Of a stretch of 64,000 nt of DNA, positions 45,257 to 55,237 are shown piece after piece. Origin of the DNA: Roseiarcus sp963748545 (lineage in GTDB: Bacteria > Pseudomonadota > Alphaproteobacteria > Rhizobiales > Beijerinckiaceae); the NCBI GenBank assembly GCA_963748545.1, contig CAVVJO010000054.1:1-64000 (forward strand), given 5' to 3'. The notes under the pieces are model-generated. The model searched no databases. It was not told the DNA's origin and was given only the letters and a program-made list of their open reading frames with translations. The translations under genes were made by a program, and so were the position numbers. Each line of letters opens with the position of its first letter. Position 1 is the first letter of the stretch.

Positions 45257-45972
45257 CGGGGATGGACCTTCAAGCGGGCGCGGTCGACCGGCTCGACTGG
45301 CCCGCAATCGCGCGCGGCCTAGACGCCTACGGCGCGGCCGTCGCGCCGAGCCTGCTGTCGCCAGACGCCTGCGGGGCGCTGGCCCAGCTCTACCTGGACG
45401 AGCAAAGCTTCCGCTCGACCATCGTCATGGCGCGGCACGGGTTCGGCCGGGGGGCGTACAAGTACTTTGCGGACCCGCTCCCGGAAGCTGTCGACGCGTT
45501 GCGCCAAAAGCTCTACCGGCCGCTCGCGCCGATCGCCAACCGGTGGAACGAGACGATGGGCGTGGACGTGCGCTATCCCGCCGAGCACGACGCCTTTCGC
45601 GCCGCGTGCCGCGCCGCCGGCCAGACCCGGCCGACCCCGCTGCTGCTGCGCTACGGCCCCGGCGACTACAACTGCCTGCATCAGGACGTCTACGGCGCCC
45701 TCGTGTTCCCGCTCCAGGTCGCGATCCTTCTGTCGGCCCCGGGGCGGGACTTTTCCGGCGGCGAGTTCGTCCTGACCGAACAGCGGCCGCGCATGCAGTC
45801 GCGCGCCGAGGTCGTGAGCCTGGGGCAGGGCGACGGCGTGATCTTCGCCGTGCGCGAGCGGCCGGTTCACGGAACCCGCGGGCCGTACCGGGTGGCGCTC
45901 CGCCACGGCGTCAGCCGCATCAAGAGCGGCGAGCGCTTCACGCTCGGGATCATTTTTCACGACGCGACGTGA
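45253..45972 (+). CDS. 2-oxoglutarate/Fe(II)-dependent oxygenase
   Basis: 239-residue protein with the facial triad HxD...H (CLHQDVYG; RPVHGTRG) and the 2OG-binding Arg in YRVALRHG. It is cotranscribed with ada through a four-base overlap, which suggests a role in alkylation damage repair alongside or instead of AlkB; it is not a clear AlkB by sequence. A start at ATG 45262 is possible. Confidence 0.85.
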   Translation: MTGMDLQAGAVDRLDWPAIARGLDAYGAAVAPSLLSPDACGALAQLYLDEQSFRSTIVMARHGFGRGAYKYFADPLPEAVDALRQKLYRPLAPIANRWNETMGVDVRYPAEHDAFRAACRAAGQTRPTPLLLRYGPGDYNCLHQDVYGALVFPLQVAILLSAPGRDFSGGEFVLTEQRPRMQSRAEVVSLGQGDGVIFAVRERPVHGTRGPYRVALRHGVSRIKSGERFTLGIIFHDAT

Positions 45973-46169
45973 GGCGTGCGCCCGCCAGGAGTTGAGCGTC
46001 GCCGTTGCGGTTCGGAGCGGCGGGTAGGGGTGGGAGCCGCCCCGGAAGCCGCCCGCCGTCCGAAGCTCAGAAGGTCGTCCGTCATCGCGGAATTGCTAAT
46101 GATTGACCTTGTCGGCTGCGTTCTCATAGGTTGCTCATAACGAGAAGTTCAGCGGGGAGCACGGTCGAG

Positions 46170-47828
<1,659 letters not shown>

Positions 47829-47849
47829 AGTCGGCAGCGCGGCGCAACC

Positions 47850-48950
47850 ATGTTTGCGGGACTCCCAAAGCTCTTTGATAGATCTTTCTTCATCGGCTAT
47901 TTTCTTCCGGCCTTTTTGCTCTTTGTCGGGATGGGCACAAATTTATATGCGTTCGGGTACATTGATGAAAAATTAGCTGAAGACATTGCGAAGAAGGACA
48001 CCTTGGCGGCAGTCGTTTCCCTGGTCGTGGTATGGTTGCTTGCGATTCTCTTAATGACGTTCAGCCGACCGATTATCAGATTGCTTGAGGGTTATGGGAA
48101 CGGGAATCCTTTTCATATCTTGTTAAGTCAGCAAATCGAGCAATTTCAGACCAAGGCGGAGCCGTATCTTGCTAAAATGGAGAATGTTATAGGGGCTCGG
48201 CGACGCGGTATCCGTGAAACGGACGAATTCGAGATCTTGGACGTTTGGCAAGCCGCATTGGACTTCCCTGAGCGGCGGGATTTGGTGCTGCCTACTCGCC
48301 TCGGAAACGTGATGCGTGCCTATGAACGGTACTCAGCCGTGGTGTATGGGATGGAGGCGATTGCAATATGGCCACGCCTCGTGATGATAATTCCCTCACA
48401 GGCGAGAGAAACTCTTCGAGAGGCCGAGGCTCTATTTTATTTTGCCATCAACATGCTGCTTATAGGCATTATTACAATTCTGACGTCAGTTATAATGATA
48501 ATTGATTATTTTTATCTAAATGGTGCGGCGAAGTACGCGGTCATTTTCAACTGGCCATTATTATTGATACTTGCTTCGAGTGTATTTTTCATTGTGTTCA
48601 GTTGGGCGAGGCTTCCTGACGCCGCCCGCCAGAGGGGGGACCAGGTCAAGAGCATCTTTGATCTCTACCGCCAGCCGCTCGCGGAAGCGCTCGGCTTCGA
48701 CTTGCCACTGGCGGAAGCGGAAGAGCACAAAATGTGGGAGCTCATAAGTCGCCGGATGCTTTTGAGATTATCGGGAGACAGATTATCCGGCTACGATAAG
48801 AGTCTTGATGATTTTCGCAGCAAGGACAAGAAGAGTACGAAAAGCGGAGATGCAAAGAGCTTGGCAAAAGCCAAGCCAGGTAAAAGTGAAGGCAAAGAAA
48901 AAGAAGAAGAAGAAGACGACGACGATGACGATGAAGACGGCGACGAATAG
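47850..48950 (+). CDS. Membrane protein of unknown function with acidic tail
   Basis: 366 residues. Four hydrophobic segments lie near residues 12-34, 50-70, 205-227 and 233-256, with a soluble region of about 130 residues between the second and third. The last 35 residues are Lys-rich, then a run of Glu and Asp. Family not recognised. The DNA is clearly more AT-rich than the groEL gene 21 bp upstream, with codons such as TTA and ATA that neighbours avoid, pointing to transfer. Probably transcribed with groEL and the next gene. Confidence 0.7.
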   Translation: MFAGLPKLFDRSFFIGYFLPAFLLFVGMGTNLYAFGYIDEKLAEDIAKKDTLAAVVSLVVVWLLAILLMTFSRPIIRLLEGYGNGNPFHILLSQQIEQFQTKAEPYLAKMENVIGARRRGIRETDEFEILDVWQAALDFPERRDLVLPTRLGNVMRAYERYSAVVYGMEAIAIWPRLVMIIPSQARETLREAEALFYFAINMLLIGIITILTSVIMIIDYFYLNGAAKYAVIFNWPLLLILASSVFFIVFSWARLPDAARQRGDQVKSIFDLYRQPLAEALGFDLPLAEAEEHKMWELISRRMLLRLSGDRLSGYDKSLDDFRSKDKKSTKSGDAKSLAKAKPGKSEGKEKEEEEDDDDDDEDGDE

Positions 48951-49007
48951 AAGGAGCGTTCGCGTTGAAGCGCCAAATGATATTCGAAAACGCGCGAGGC
49001 ATCTGCT

Positions 49008-49709
49008 ATGAATACTGATGTCAAGACATGGCCGTTACAGTTGATATTTATCCTGACTTTAATCGGGGGAATCGTCGGACTTATTGATCCGAGCATCTTC
49101 GATCGGGGCGCTTCGCCAAGTCTGACGCTTCCCTACGTATTGAGCGGGGTCGCTGTCGTCAGCGCCCTGCTGCTTTATATTCCCTTGCTCCGCGTGGCTT
49201 ATCTGGCCAGGGAAGGGATCGGCAACCCGGCCAATCCAGCAGCCGGAACTCTTTTGGCCAGGTTCGGTGAAACCGGCAATCCCGGCGCGGGAACCTTGCT
49301 GAACAGGATCGGGTCTTTGGTCGATGCGATCGGGGCTCCGCCCAACCCGGGAGCCGGCACCCTCCTTGAGCGACTCAACACGTTGGCAAGCGCACTCGGC
49401 ACGCCTGCAAATCCGCCGGGTGGGACCGTTTTGGCGCGATTGAGCAACCTGGAGACGTTCGCAACGGCGCTCGGCGCGCCGGCAAATCCTCAAGCCGGCA
49501 CCCTCTTGGCGCGACTGAACACCCTGGAGACGCTGGCGGCCGCTCTCGGCAATCCCGCGAATCCGCAAGCTGGGACGCTTCTGGCGCGACTCAACAATCT
49601 CGAGACGCTGACGAGCGCTCTTGGCGCGCCCGCCAACCCGCAGGCTGGGACAGTTCTCGCGCGAGTCGCTCATTTGGAAACGCTCGTCGACGCGCTCCCA
49701 AAACAATAA
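49008..49709 (+). CDS. Membrane-anchored protein with 25-residue NPQAGTLLARL repeats
   Basis: 233 residues. Two hydrophobic segments (about 9-27 and 42-62) are followed from residue 72 by seven repeats. The last four have exactly 25 residues each (starting at 131, 156, 181 and 206), with the pattern G-x-PANPQAGTLLARLNxLET. The Leu spacing after each turn suggests short coiled-coil helices broken by the NP turn, forming a stalk. I do not recognise the family. The 5' part is AT-rich like the preceding gene; the repeats are GC-rich. Confidence 0.75.
   Translation: MNTDVKTWPLQLIFILTLIGGIVGLIDPSIFDRGASPSLTLPYVLSGVAVVSALLLYIPLLRVAYLAREGIGNPANPAAGTLLARFGETGNPGAGTLLNRIGSLVDAIGAPPNPGAGTLLERLNTLASALGTPANPPGGTVLARLSNLETFATALGAPANPQAGTLLARLNTLETLAAALGNPANPQAGTLLARLNNLETLTSALGAPANPQAGTVLARVAHLETLVDALPKQ
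49398..49697 (+). repeat. Four tandem 75-bp coding repeats
   Basis: Four in-frame units of 75 bp encode the last four 25-residue repeats of the membrane-anchored protein. They differ at scattered bases, so the array is not a recent duplication. Three earlier, shorter units (from about 49221) are more degenerate. Confidence 0.75.
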
Positions 49710-49820
49710 ATGCGCCACGCTCGGCGCTGCCGCAGGCGGCGCCGCGACGCCGGGAAAACGTTGCCGGCCCCGCCGCGGGGTTCTATCTAGGGGTCACGCT
49801 CCGACGCTTCGAGGTTCTCC

Positions 49821-50624
49821 ATGCCCGCCCGCCAGCCCGCGATCTTCATCCCCCACGGAGGCGGCCCCTGCTTCTGGATGGAATACCCGCCGCCGATCGG
49901 GGCGCACGGCTGGGACAGGCTCAAAGCTTATCTCGCGGGCCTCGTGGAGTCTTTGCCCGAGCGGCCGAAGGCGTTCCTGGTCGTCACCGCCCATTGGGAG
50001 GCCGCCCAGCCGACGGTCAGCGTCAACCCGAAGCCCGGGATGCTTTACGACTATTATGGCTTTCCGCCCCACACCTATCAATTGACCTATCCGGCGCCGG
50101 GCGCGCCGGAGCTTGGACAGGAGGTCAAGCGCCTAATCGAGGCCGCGGGCCTGCCGGTCGCGGCTGATGCGGCGCGCGGCTTCGACCACGGCGTGTTCGT
50201 GCCGTTCCTGATCGTCGATCCGAAGGCCGAGATCCCGGTGGTCATGCTGTCCTTGCGCAAGGACCTCGACGCCGCCTTCCATATCCAGCTCGGCAAGGCG
50301 CTCGAGCCGCTGCGCGATCAGGGCGTTGCGATCGTCGGCAGCGGCATGAGCTTTCATGATCTGAGAACGTTCATGGCGGGCGGGGACGGGGCGTCGTCGC
50401 GTTTCGACGCCTGGCTCGACGAGACCGCGAAGGCGCCGCCGCCCGAGCGCGAAGCGCGGCTCGCCGCCTGGGACAAGGCGCCCGGCGCCCGCGATTGCCA
50501 CCCGCGGGAGGAGCACCTGATACCGCTGATGGTCGTGGCCGGGGCGGCCGGCGCCAGTCCGGGCGAGCACGCCTTCAAAGACGTGATCGGCGGGAAGACG
50601 ATTTCCGGGTTCCGGTTCGGGTGA
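49821..50624 (+). CDS. DODA-type extradiol aromatic ring-opening dioxygenase
   Basis: 267-residue LigB-superfamily enzyme of the YgiD/DODA group. Metal-binding candidates are His in FIPHGGG, His in VVTAHWEA and His in RGFDHGVFVP; CHPREEHLIPLMVVAG is the conserved C-terminal region. Ring cleavage of catechols such as DOPA is the expected reaction. A decayed second copy of its last 128 bases is at 52680. Confidence 0.9.
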   Translation: MPARQPAIFIPHGGGPCFWMEYPPPIGAHGWDRLKAYLAGLVESLPERPKAFLVVTAHWEAAQPTVSVNPKPGMLYDYYGFPPHTYQLTYPAPGAPELGQEVKRLIEAAGLPVAADAARGFDHGVFVPFLIVDPKAEIPVVMLSLRKDLDAAFHIQLGKALEPLRDQGVAIVGSGMSFHDLRTFMAGGDGASSRFDAWLDETAKAPPPEREARLAAWDKAPGARDCHPREEHLIPLMVVAGAAGASPGEHAFKDVIGGKTISGFRFG

Positions 50625-50708
50625 GGGCGGTCGCACCCTGCGCAACTGCTGCGCAACGAGAGGAGATTTCATCTCCTCTCGGCGTGAATCGAGGAGGAAC
50701 GTGGCCTT

Positions 50709-51530
50709 TCAGGCCCGAATGAAAGTCAGCAGATCGGCGTTGATCTGGTCGGCGTGCGTCGTGGGCATGCCGTGCGGGAGACCGGGGTAGGATTTGAGCG
50801 TTCCCTGCTTCAGGAGCTTAACGGATCTCGCCCCGGTCGTCAGAAACGGACAAATCTGATCGTCCTCGCCGTGCATGACCAGCACCGGCACATCGATTGA
50901 CTTGAGATCGGCATAGAACTCGGTCTCGGATAGGACTCTTATGCATTCATATTGCGCCTGAATACTTCCCATCATCCCCTGCCGCCACCAATTCTCCCGA
51001 ATGCCCTCCGAGACCTTTGCGCCCGGCCGATTGAAGCCATAGAACGGCATCGTGATGTCTTTGTAGAATTGCGAACGGTGGTTGGCGGTGCCGTCGCGGA
51101 TTGAATCGACCACTTCCTTGGGCACCCCGTCGGGGTTCTTGTCCGTCATCATGAACAGGGGCGGTATTGCGCTGATAAGCACGGCTTTCTTGACGCGGCC
51201 CTTGCCGTGCCTGGCCACATAGCGAGTGACTTCGCCGCCTCCTGTCGAATGCCCGACGTGGACCGTGTTCTTGAGGTTAAGTTTTTTGACAACCTCGAAA
51301 GCGTCGTCCGCATAAGTGTCCATGTCGTGGCCATTCGCAACCTGGCTCGATCGACCGTGACCCCGCCGGTCGTGAGCAATCACCCGATAGCCCTTGCTCA
51401 GGAAAAACATCATCTGAGCGTCCCAATCGTCGGCGGTTAGCGGCCAGCCGTGATGGAAAAAGATCGGCTCGCCGGTCCCCCAGTCCTTGTAGAAGATCTC
51501 AACGCCATCCTGTGTCGTGACCGTAGGCAT
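50709..51530 (-). CDS. Alpha/beta hydrolase of the non-haem chloroperoxidase type
   Basis: 273-residue hydrolase beginning MPTVTTQDGVEIFYKDWG. The catalytic triad is visible: Ser in VGHSTGGGEV, Asp in MHGEDDQICP and His in LPHGMPTTH, with the HHGWPL oxyanion segment. It is divergent from a GlxA-type regulator 114 bp away, its probable controller. The pair is flanked by the DODA gene and a fragment of it. Confidence 0.92.
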   Translation of the reverse strand: MPTVTTQDGVEIFYKDWGTGEPIFFHHGWPLTADDWDAQMMFFLSKGYRVIAHDRRGHGRSSQVANGHDMDTYADDAFEVVKKLNLKNTVHVGHSTGGGEVTRYVARHGKGRVKKAVLISAIPPLFMMTDKNPDGVPKEVVDSIRDGTANHRSQFYKDITMPFYGFNRPGAKVSEGIRENWWRQGMMGSIQAQYECIRVLSETEFYADLKSIDVPVLVMHGEDDQICPFLTTGARSVKLLKQGTLKSYPGLPHGMPTTHADQINADLLTFIRA

Positions 51531-51644
51531 GTCCGTGTATCCTCTGCGAAATTTCGGGCATTGCGCCCCGCGGTGGAAATTGTAGGAAGATTGGGCCATC
51601 ATGAGTATTCGCGGAAACGACAATATGCGGGCCGAGAGCGACAG

Positions 51645-52622
51645 ATGCCGACATCCGACTCTCCGACAGAGATTGCGTTGCTGCTTTATCCTGACGTCGC
51701 ATCCGCAACTGTCTACGGACTTACGGACCTGTTCAGCGTCGCGACGACGCTAATCGGCGATCACAATGGAGGGACCGGTCACGCGCTTCGCGTGAGCCAC
51801 TGGCAGCCGAACGTGCCCAACGGCTCAGTTGACTGCGCTTTCGACACGCATCCTCAGTTCGTCAGCGCGCCCGTCGCCGTTATCGTCCCAGGAAGCTGGC
51901 AAGGGCCGCCCACGCAGGACGTCATCGATTGCCTGGTCAATTGGCTCGTCGAACGCCACTCGGCCGGTTCGACACTCTGCTCCGTATGCGGCGGGGCGTT
52001 TGTATTGGCCGAGACGGGCTTGCTTGCTGGGCGCACGGCGACCACGCATTGGTCGATGACCCAGAAGCTTGCGCAAAGCTATCCGGATATCATGGTCGAC
52101 GAAAACAAGCTCACGGTGGAGGACGGCAACTTCATCACGGCCGGAGGGGTGCTCGCCTGGACTGATCTCGGCCTGAAGCTTGTCGATCGCTATCTTGGTC
52201 CCACGATCATGTTGGAGACCGCGCGATTCATGCTGGCCGATCCGCCTGGACGCGAGCAACGCTTTTACAGCAACTTCGCGCCGAAACTGCACCATGGAGA
52301 CGCCGCTGTCCTCAAGGCGCAAAACTGGCTTCAGTCGCAGTCAGCGAGTCAGCCTTCAATTGCCGAGATGGCGTCTGTCTGCGGGCTTGAGGAACGAACC
52401 TTCCTTCGTCGTTTCAGGAAGGCGACGGGCCTCACTCCCAGACAATACAATCAGCGGCTTCGTGTGGGAAAGGGGCGCGAGTTGCTCGAATTCACCAATC
52501 AAACGATCAATCAAATCTCCTGGGCAGTCGGCTATCAAGACTCCCGTTCGTTTCGAAAAGTCTTCCAAAGAGTGATGGGTTTATCGCCTCACGAATATCG
52601 CAGGCGGTTTGCGCCGGGATAG
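51645..52622 (+). CDS. GlxA-family transcriptional regulator
   Basis: 325 residues: an N-terminal DJ-1/PfpI-like amidotransferase-fold domain (IALLLYPDVASATVYGLTDLFS; LCSVCGGAFVLAETGLL; ITAGGVLAWTDLGLKLV) and a C-terminal AraC HTH (SIAEMASVCGLEERTFLRRFRKATG; INQISWAVGYQDSRSFRKVF). The C in SVCGG is the nucleophile-elbow position. ATG 51645 fits. Likely regulates the divergent hydrolase. Confidence 0.9.
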   Translation: MPTSDSPTEIALLLYPDVASATVYGLTDLFSVATTLIGDHNGGTGHALRVSHWQPNVPNGSVDCAFDTHPQFVSAPVAVIVPGSWQGPPTQDVIDCLVNWLVERHSAGSTLCSVCGGAFVLAETGLLAGRTATTHWSMTQKLAQSYPDIMVDENKLTVEDGNFITAGGVLAWTDLGLKLVDRYLGPTIMLETARFMLADPPGREQRFYSNFAPKLHHGDAAVLKAQNWLQSQSASQPSIAEMASVCGLEERTFLRRFRKATGLTPRQYNQRLRVGKGRELLEFTNQTINQISWAVGYQDSRSFRKVFQRVMGLSPHEYRRRFAPG

Positions 52623-52679
52623 CCGTGAGGGCGCAAATCCTCCGCGTGGCGCGCCAGTCTCGCATTGCGACGCGTTGAC

Positions 52680-52807
52680 TGCCACCCGCGGGAGGAACGC
52701 TTGATTTCGCTCATGGTCGTGGCAGGGCGGCCGGCGACAGTCCGGGCCAGCACGCATTCAAAGACGTAATCGGCGGCAAGACGATTTCCGGGTTCCGGTT
52801 CGGGTGA
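52680..52807 (+). pseudogene. Fragment of the DODA dioxygenase gene (3' end)
   Basis: These 128 bases match the last part of the dioxygenase gene (about 50496-50624) over their whole length, including its stop codon, with scattered substitutions and a one-base deletion that breaks the frame. The rest of the gene is missing. It marks the far edge of the hydrolase/regulator segment. Confidence 0.85.
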
Positions 52808-53083
52808 GGGGGGTGAAGGTCGCGGACTTGATGGTGCCGCTCGATGAGGGGCTGCCAGGCTCCGGCACTCGAAGGGTTGTAGCGCCTTAGCAGAATCACA
52901 AAAAAAGTCTTTACAAAATTCAGAAACTGCCTATTTTGGCTTTTGAGGGTCTGAGAGGACGGTCAGGTGCTGGATTTGGTCGGGCGACGTGAGGGCCGCA
53001 TCGGAGCGCCGGCTCCAGGCGCGGGGGTCGCGACGGTCGAGGCTGGTCGGCTCACGGAAGCGCTGCCCGTTCCCGACCGAGTT

Positions 53084-53138
53084 GGAACCAATTGGCGCCG
53101 CAAACCCTTGAAATGCCCCAATTCGGGAGCCAGGCGCG
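53084..53138 (+). repeat. Imperfect direct repeat, copy 1
   Basis: Shares with the copy at 53220 the elements GGAACC, CCTTGAAA, CCCCAATTCGGGAGCC and GGCGCG in the same order and nearly the same spacing. The two copies start 136 bp apart. Confidence 0.7.
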
Positions 53139-53219
53139 TAACGTTCCGGGCCTGCGGAGCGAAGGCCGCTCACGACCCCCGACCCTCGAGCCTCGACCCA
53201 ACGCATCAGCTTGGGGGCC

Positions 53220-53276
53220 GGAACCCAATGGTCACGCAACCCCTTGAAAACCCCCAATTCGGGAGCCGAAGGCGCG
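53220..53276 (+). repeat. Imperfect direct repeat, copy 2
   Basis: Second copy of the unit at 53084. It ends 15 bp before the 3' end of the oxidoreductase gene at 53292. The central CCAATTCGGG part is identical in both. Confidence 0.7.
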
Positions 53277-53291
53277 ATCGGTCCGGTCGCC

Positions 53292-54198
53292 TCACAGCTG
53301 CGCCGGAAATCCCGGCGCGCGCAGATCGGTGTGCAGCGCGTCCTCGAGGAGCTTGACGACCTGCGTCGACGAGGCCCCCCCGCCATAGGCCTCGCGGGCC
53401 CGGATGAAGGTCTGAGCGGTGATCGCGGCGAGGTCGAGCGGGACGCCGAGCTCGCCGCCGAGCTTCATCGCAAAGCCCAGGTCCTTGCAGGCGAGCTCCA
53501 TGGTGAAGCCGACGTTGTAGGAGCCGTTGAGAATGAGCTGAGACTCGGTTTCGTGGACGAAGCTGTTGCCCGAACTCGCCTTGATCACCGCGTAGGCCTG
53601 CGCAAGGTCGAGCCCTCGGCGCTTGGCCAGCATCAGCGCTTCGCCCGCCGCGACGAGGTGGACAAAGGCCAGCATGTTGGTGATGACCTTGATCGCCGAC
53701 GCCGATCCCAGCGGCCCGACATGGAAGACCGGCCGGCCGATCGCCTCGAGCGCCGCGCGGTGGCGATCAAACGTCTGCAAGTCTCCGCCGACGATCACCG
53801 CGACGGCGCCGGAGGCCGCCTTGTGGACTCCCCCGGTGACCGGCGCCTCCAGAGCGAACACGCCCTTCTCGGCCGCAATCGCCGCGAGGCGCTGGACCGC
53901 TTCCGCGTCGACGGTGCTCGATTCGATCCAGGTCGAGCCGGGCGCCAGACCGGCGAGCAACCCGTCGGCGTCGGTCAGCACCTGCTCGGAAATCGCGGGG
54001 GAGGGAAGGCAGGTGAAGACCGCATCGACCCGCTCGGCGAGCGCGCGGGGGCTCTCGGCCCAGGTCGCGCCCGCGGTCGAGAAGCGGCTTGGCCACGCCG
54101 GCGTCGAGGTCGTTGACGATCAGGTCGAAGCCAGCGCGCTGGAGGCTCGCGGCGAGGGGGGCGCCGAGGTTGCCCAGGCCGATAAATCCGTATCGCAT
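53292..54198 (-). pseudogene. 3-hydroxyisobutyrate dehydrogenase-like oxidoreductase, frameshifted
   Basis: Beta-hydroxyacid dehydrogenase family. The first frame (from ATG 54198) gives the Rossmann start MRYGFIGLGNLGAPLAASLQ to VAKPLLD. One extra base at 54075-54076 breaks it. The next frame continues AGATWAESPRALAERVDAVF, TCLPSPAISEQVLTDADG, then the substrate motif EAPVTGGVHKAASG and the catalytic Lys segment SASAIKVITNML. The repaired length is 301 residues. Confidence 0.87.
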
Positions 54199-54379
54199 CG
54201 TGGCGCGCCTCCTACGGTCGAACCGAGCCGGTCGGGAGCATAAGCCCCGGGCGCTCGCCGGCAAGGGACGCGTCGTCGCAACGGACCCCTGTCGGACGGC
54301 ACTGGCGCCGGGCGTCAGGTTGCACTAAATTCACAAGATTGTCGTCTGCAGGCGGGAAGCGGCGGCACAATCGGGGGAC

Positions 54380-55228
54380 GTGTCGGTGGAGACGATCGCA
54401 GCGGTGGCGGCCAGAAAACTGGCCAAGTTTCTGGCGGACGACTTTCGCGACATCTTCGGCTCCACTCATGAGGATAAGGCGGAACGGTTGGGGTCGCTGG
54501 CGCGCAGCGCCATCGAGGCGATCGCCAAGAGCGATGCGCTCTACCACAATTTCGAACATACGATGCTGGTGACGGCGGTCGGCCGCGACATCTTGCGCGG
54601 GCGCATCCTGTCGCAGCGGATCGAGACTTCCGACTACCTTCACCTCATCTGCGCCTGCCTGCTGCACGACATCGGTTTTGTGCGCGGGGTTCTGAAGGGC
54701 GACACCTCGACCGAGTTTGTCGTAGACCAGAGCGGCCGCAAGGTGACTCTGCCGCGGGGCGCGTCCGACGCCGCGCTGATGCCTTTCCACGTCGACCGGT
54801 CGAAGCTGTTCGTCTACGAGCGGCTCGGCGATTCTCCTCATGTCGATCCCGCCCGCGTCGCCGAGGCGATCGAGCTGACCCGCTTTCCGCCCTGCCTCGA
54901 CGGCCCAGAGAGCGCCGATCTCGAAGCGCGGCTGATGCTGTCCTCGGATCTCATCGGCCAGCTCGGCGACCCTCTCTATCCGAAAAAGGCCAACGCCCTG
55001 TTCGCCGAGTTCGAGGAGAACGGGACCAACCGGCAGTTCGGCTACGAGTTCCCGGCGGATCTCGTCGACAAATATCCGACCTTCTTCTCCCACAGCGTCG
55101 CCGGCCACATTGCGGAGGGGGTGAAGTACCTCTCGGTCACCGCCTCCGGGCGTCAGTGGGTCGCCAATCTCCACAACAACGTCTGGTGCGCCGAACATGG
55201 CCAGTGGCTGATGGGCCCCCAGCCCTGA
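54380..55228 (+). CDS. HD-domain metal-dependent phosphohydrolase
   Basis: 282-residue protein. HD-type residues are HNFEHTMLV and CACLLHDIGFVRG (His-Asp pair). Members act on nucleotides or cyclic nucleotides; the substrate here is unknown. The start is GTG 54380 with GGGGGA upstream. It is divergent from the oxidoreductase gene and convergent with the enolase-superfamily gene. Confidence 0.82.
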   Translation: MSVETIAAVAARKLAKFLADDFRDIFGSTHEDKAERLGSLARSAIEAIAKSDALYHNFEHTMLVTAVGRDILRGRILSQRIETSDYLHLICACLLHDIGFVRGVLKGDTSTEFVVDQSGRKVTLPRGASDAALMPFHVDRSKLFVYERLGDSPHVDPARVAEAIELTRFPPCLDGPESADLEARLMLSSDLIGQLGDPLYPKKANALFAEFEENGTNRQFGYEFPADLVDKYPTFFSHSVAGHIAEGVKYLSVTASGRQWVANLHNNVWCAEHGQWLMGPQP

Positions 55229-55237
55229 GGCCTGACA

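Larger units (their letters stand above)
52808..53291. other. Intergenic region with AT-rich stretch and direct repeats
   Basis: 484 bp without a supported gene. A locally AT-rich stretch lies at about 52895-52945, and two imperfect copies of a 55-57-bp sequence at 53084 and 53220. ORFs on both strands here are GC-rich chance frames. Confidence 0.5.

Noticed and set aside
48895..48948. Simple-sequence repeat expansion (GAAGAA, GACGAC)
   Set aside because: It encodes the acidic tail of the membrane protein with mixed codons and is better explained as an acidic coding region than as a mobile or unstable repeat.
49398..49697. CRISPR-like array because of regular spacing
   Set aside because: The units are contiguous 75-bp coding repeats in frame, without unique spacers or repeat palindromes, and no cas genes are near.
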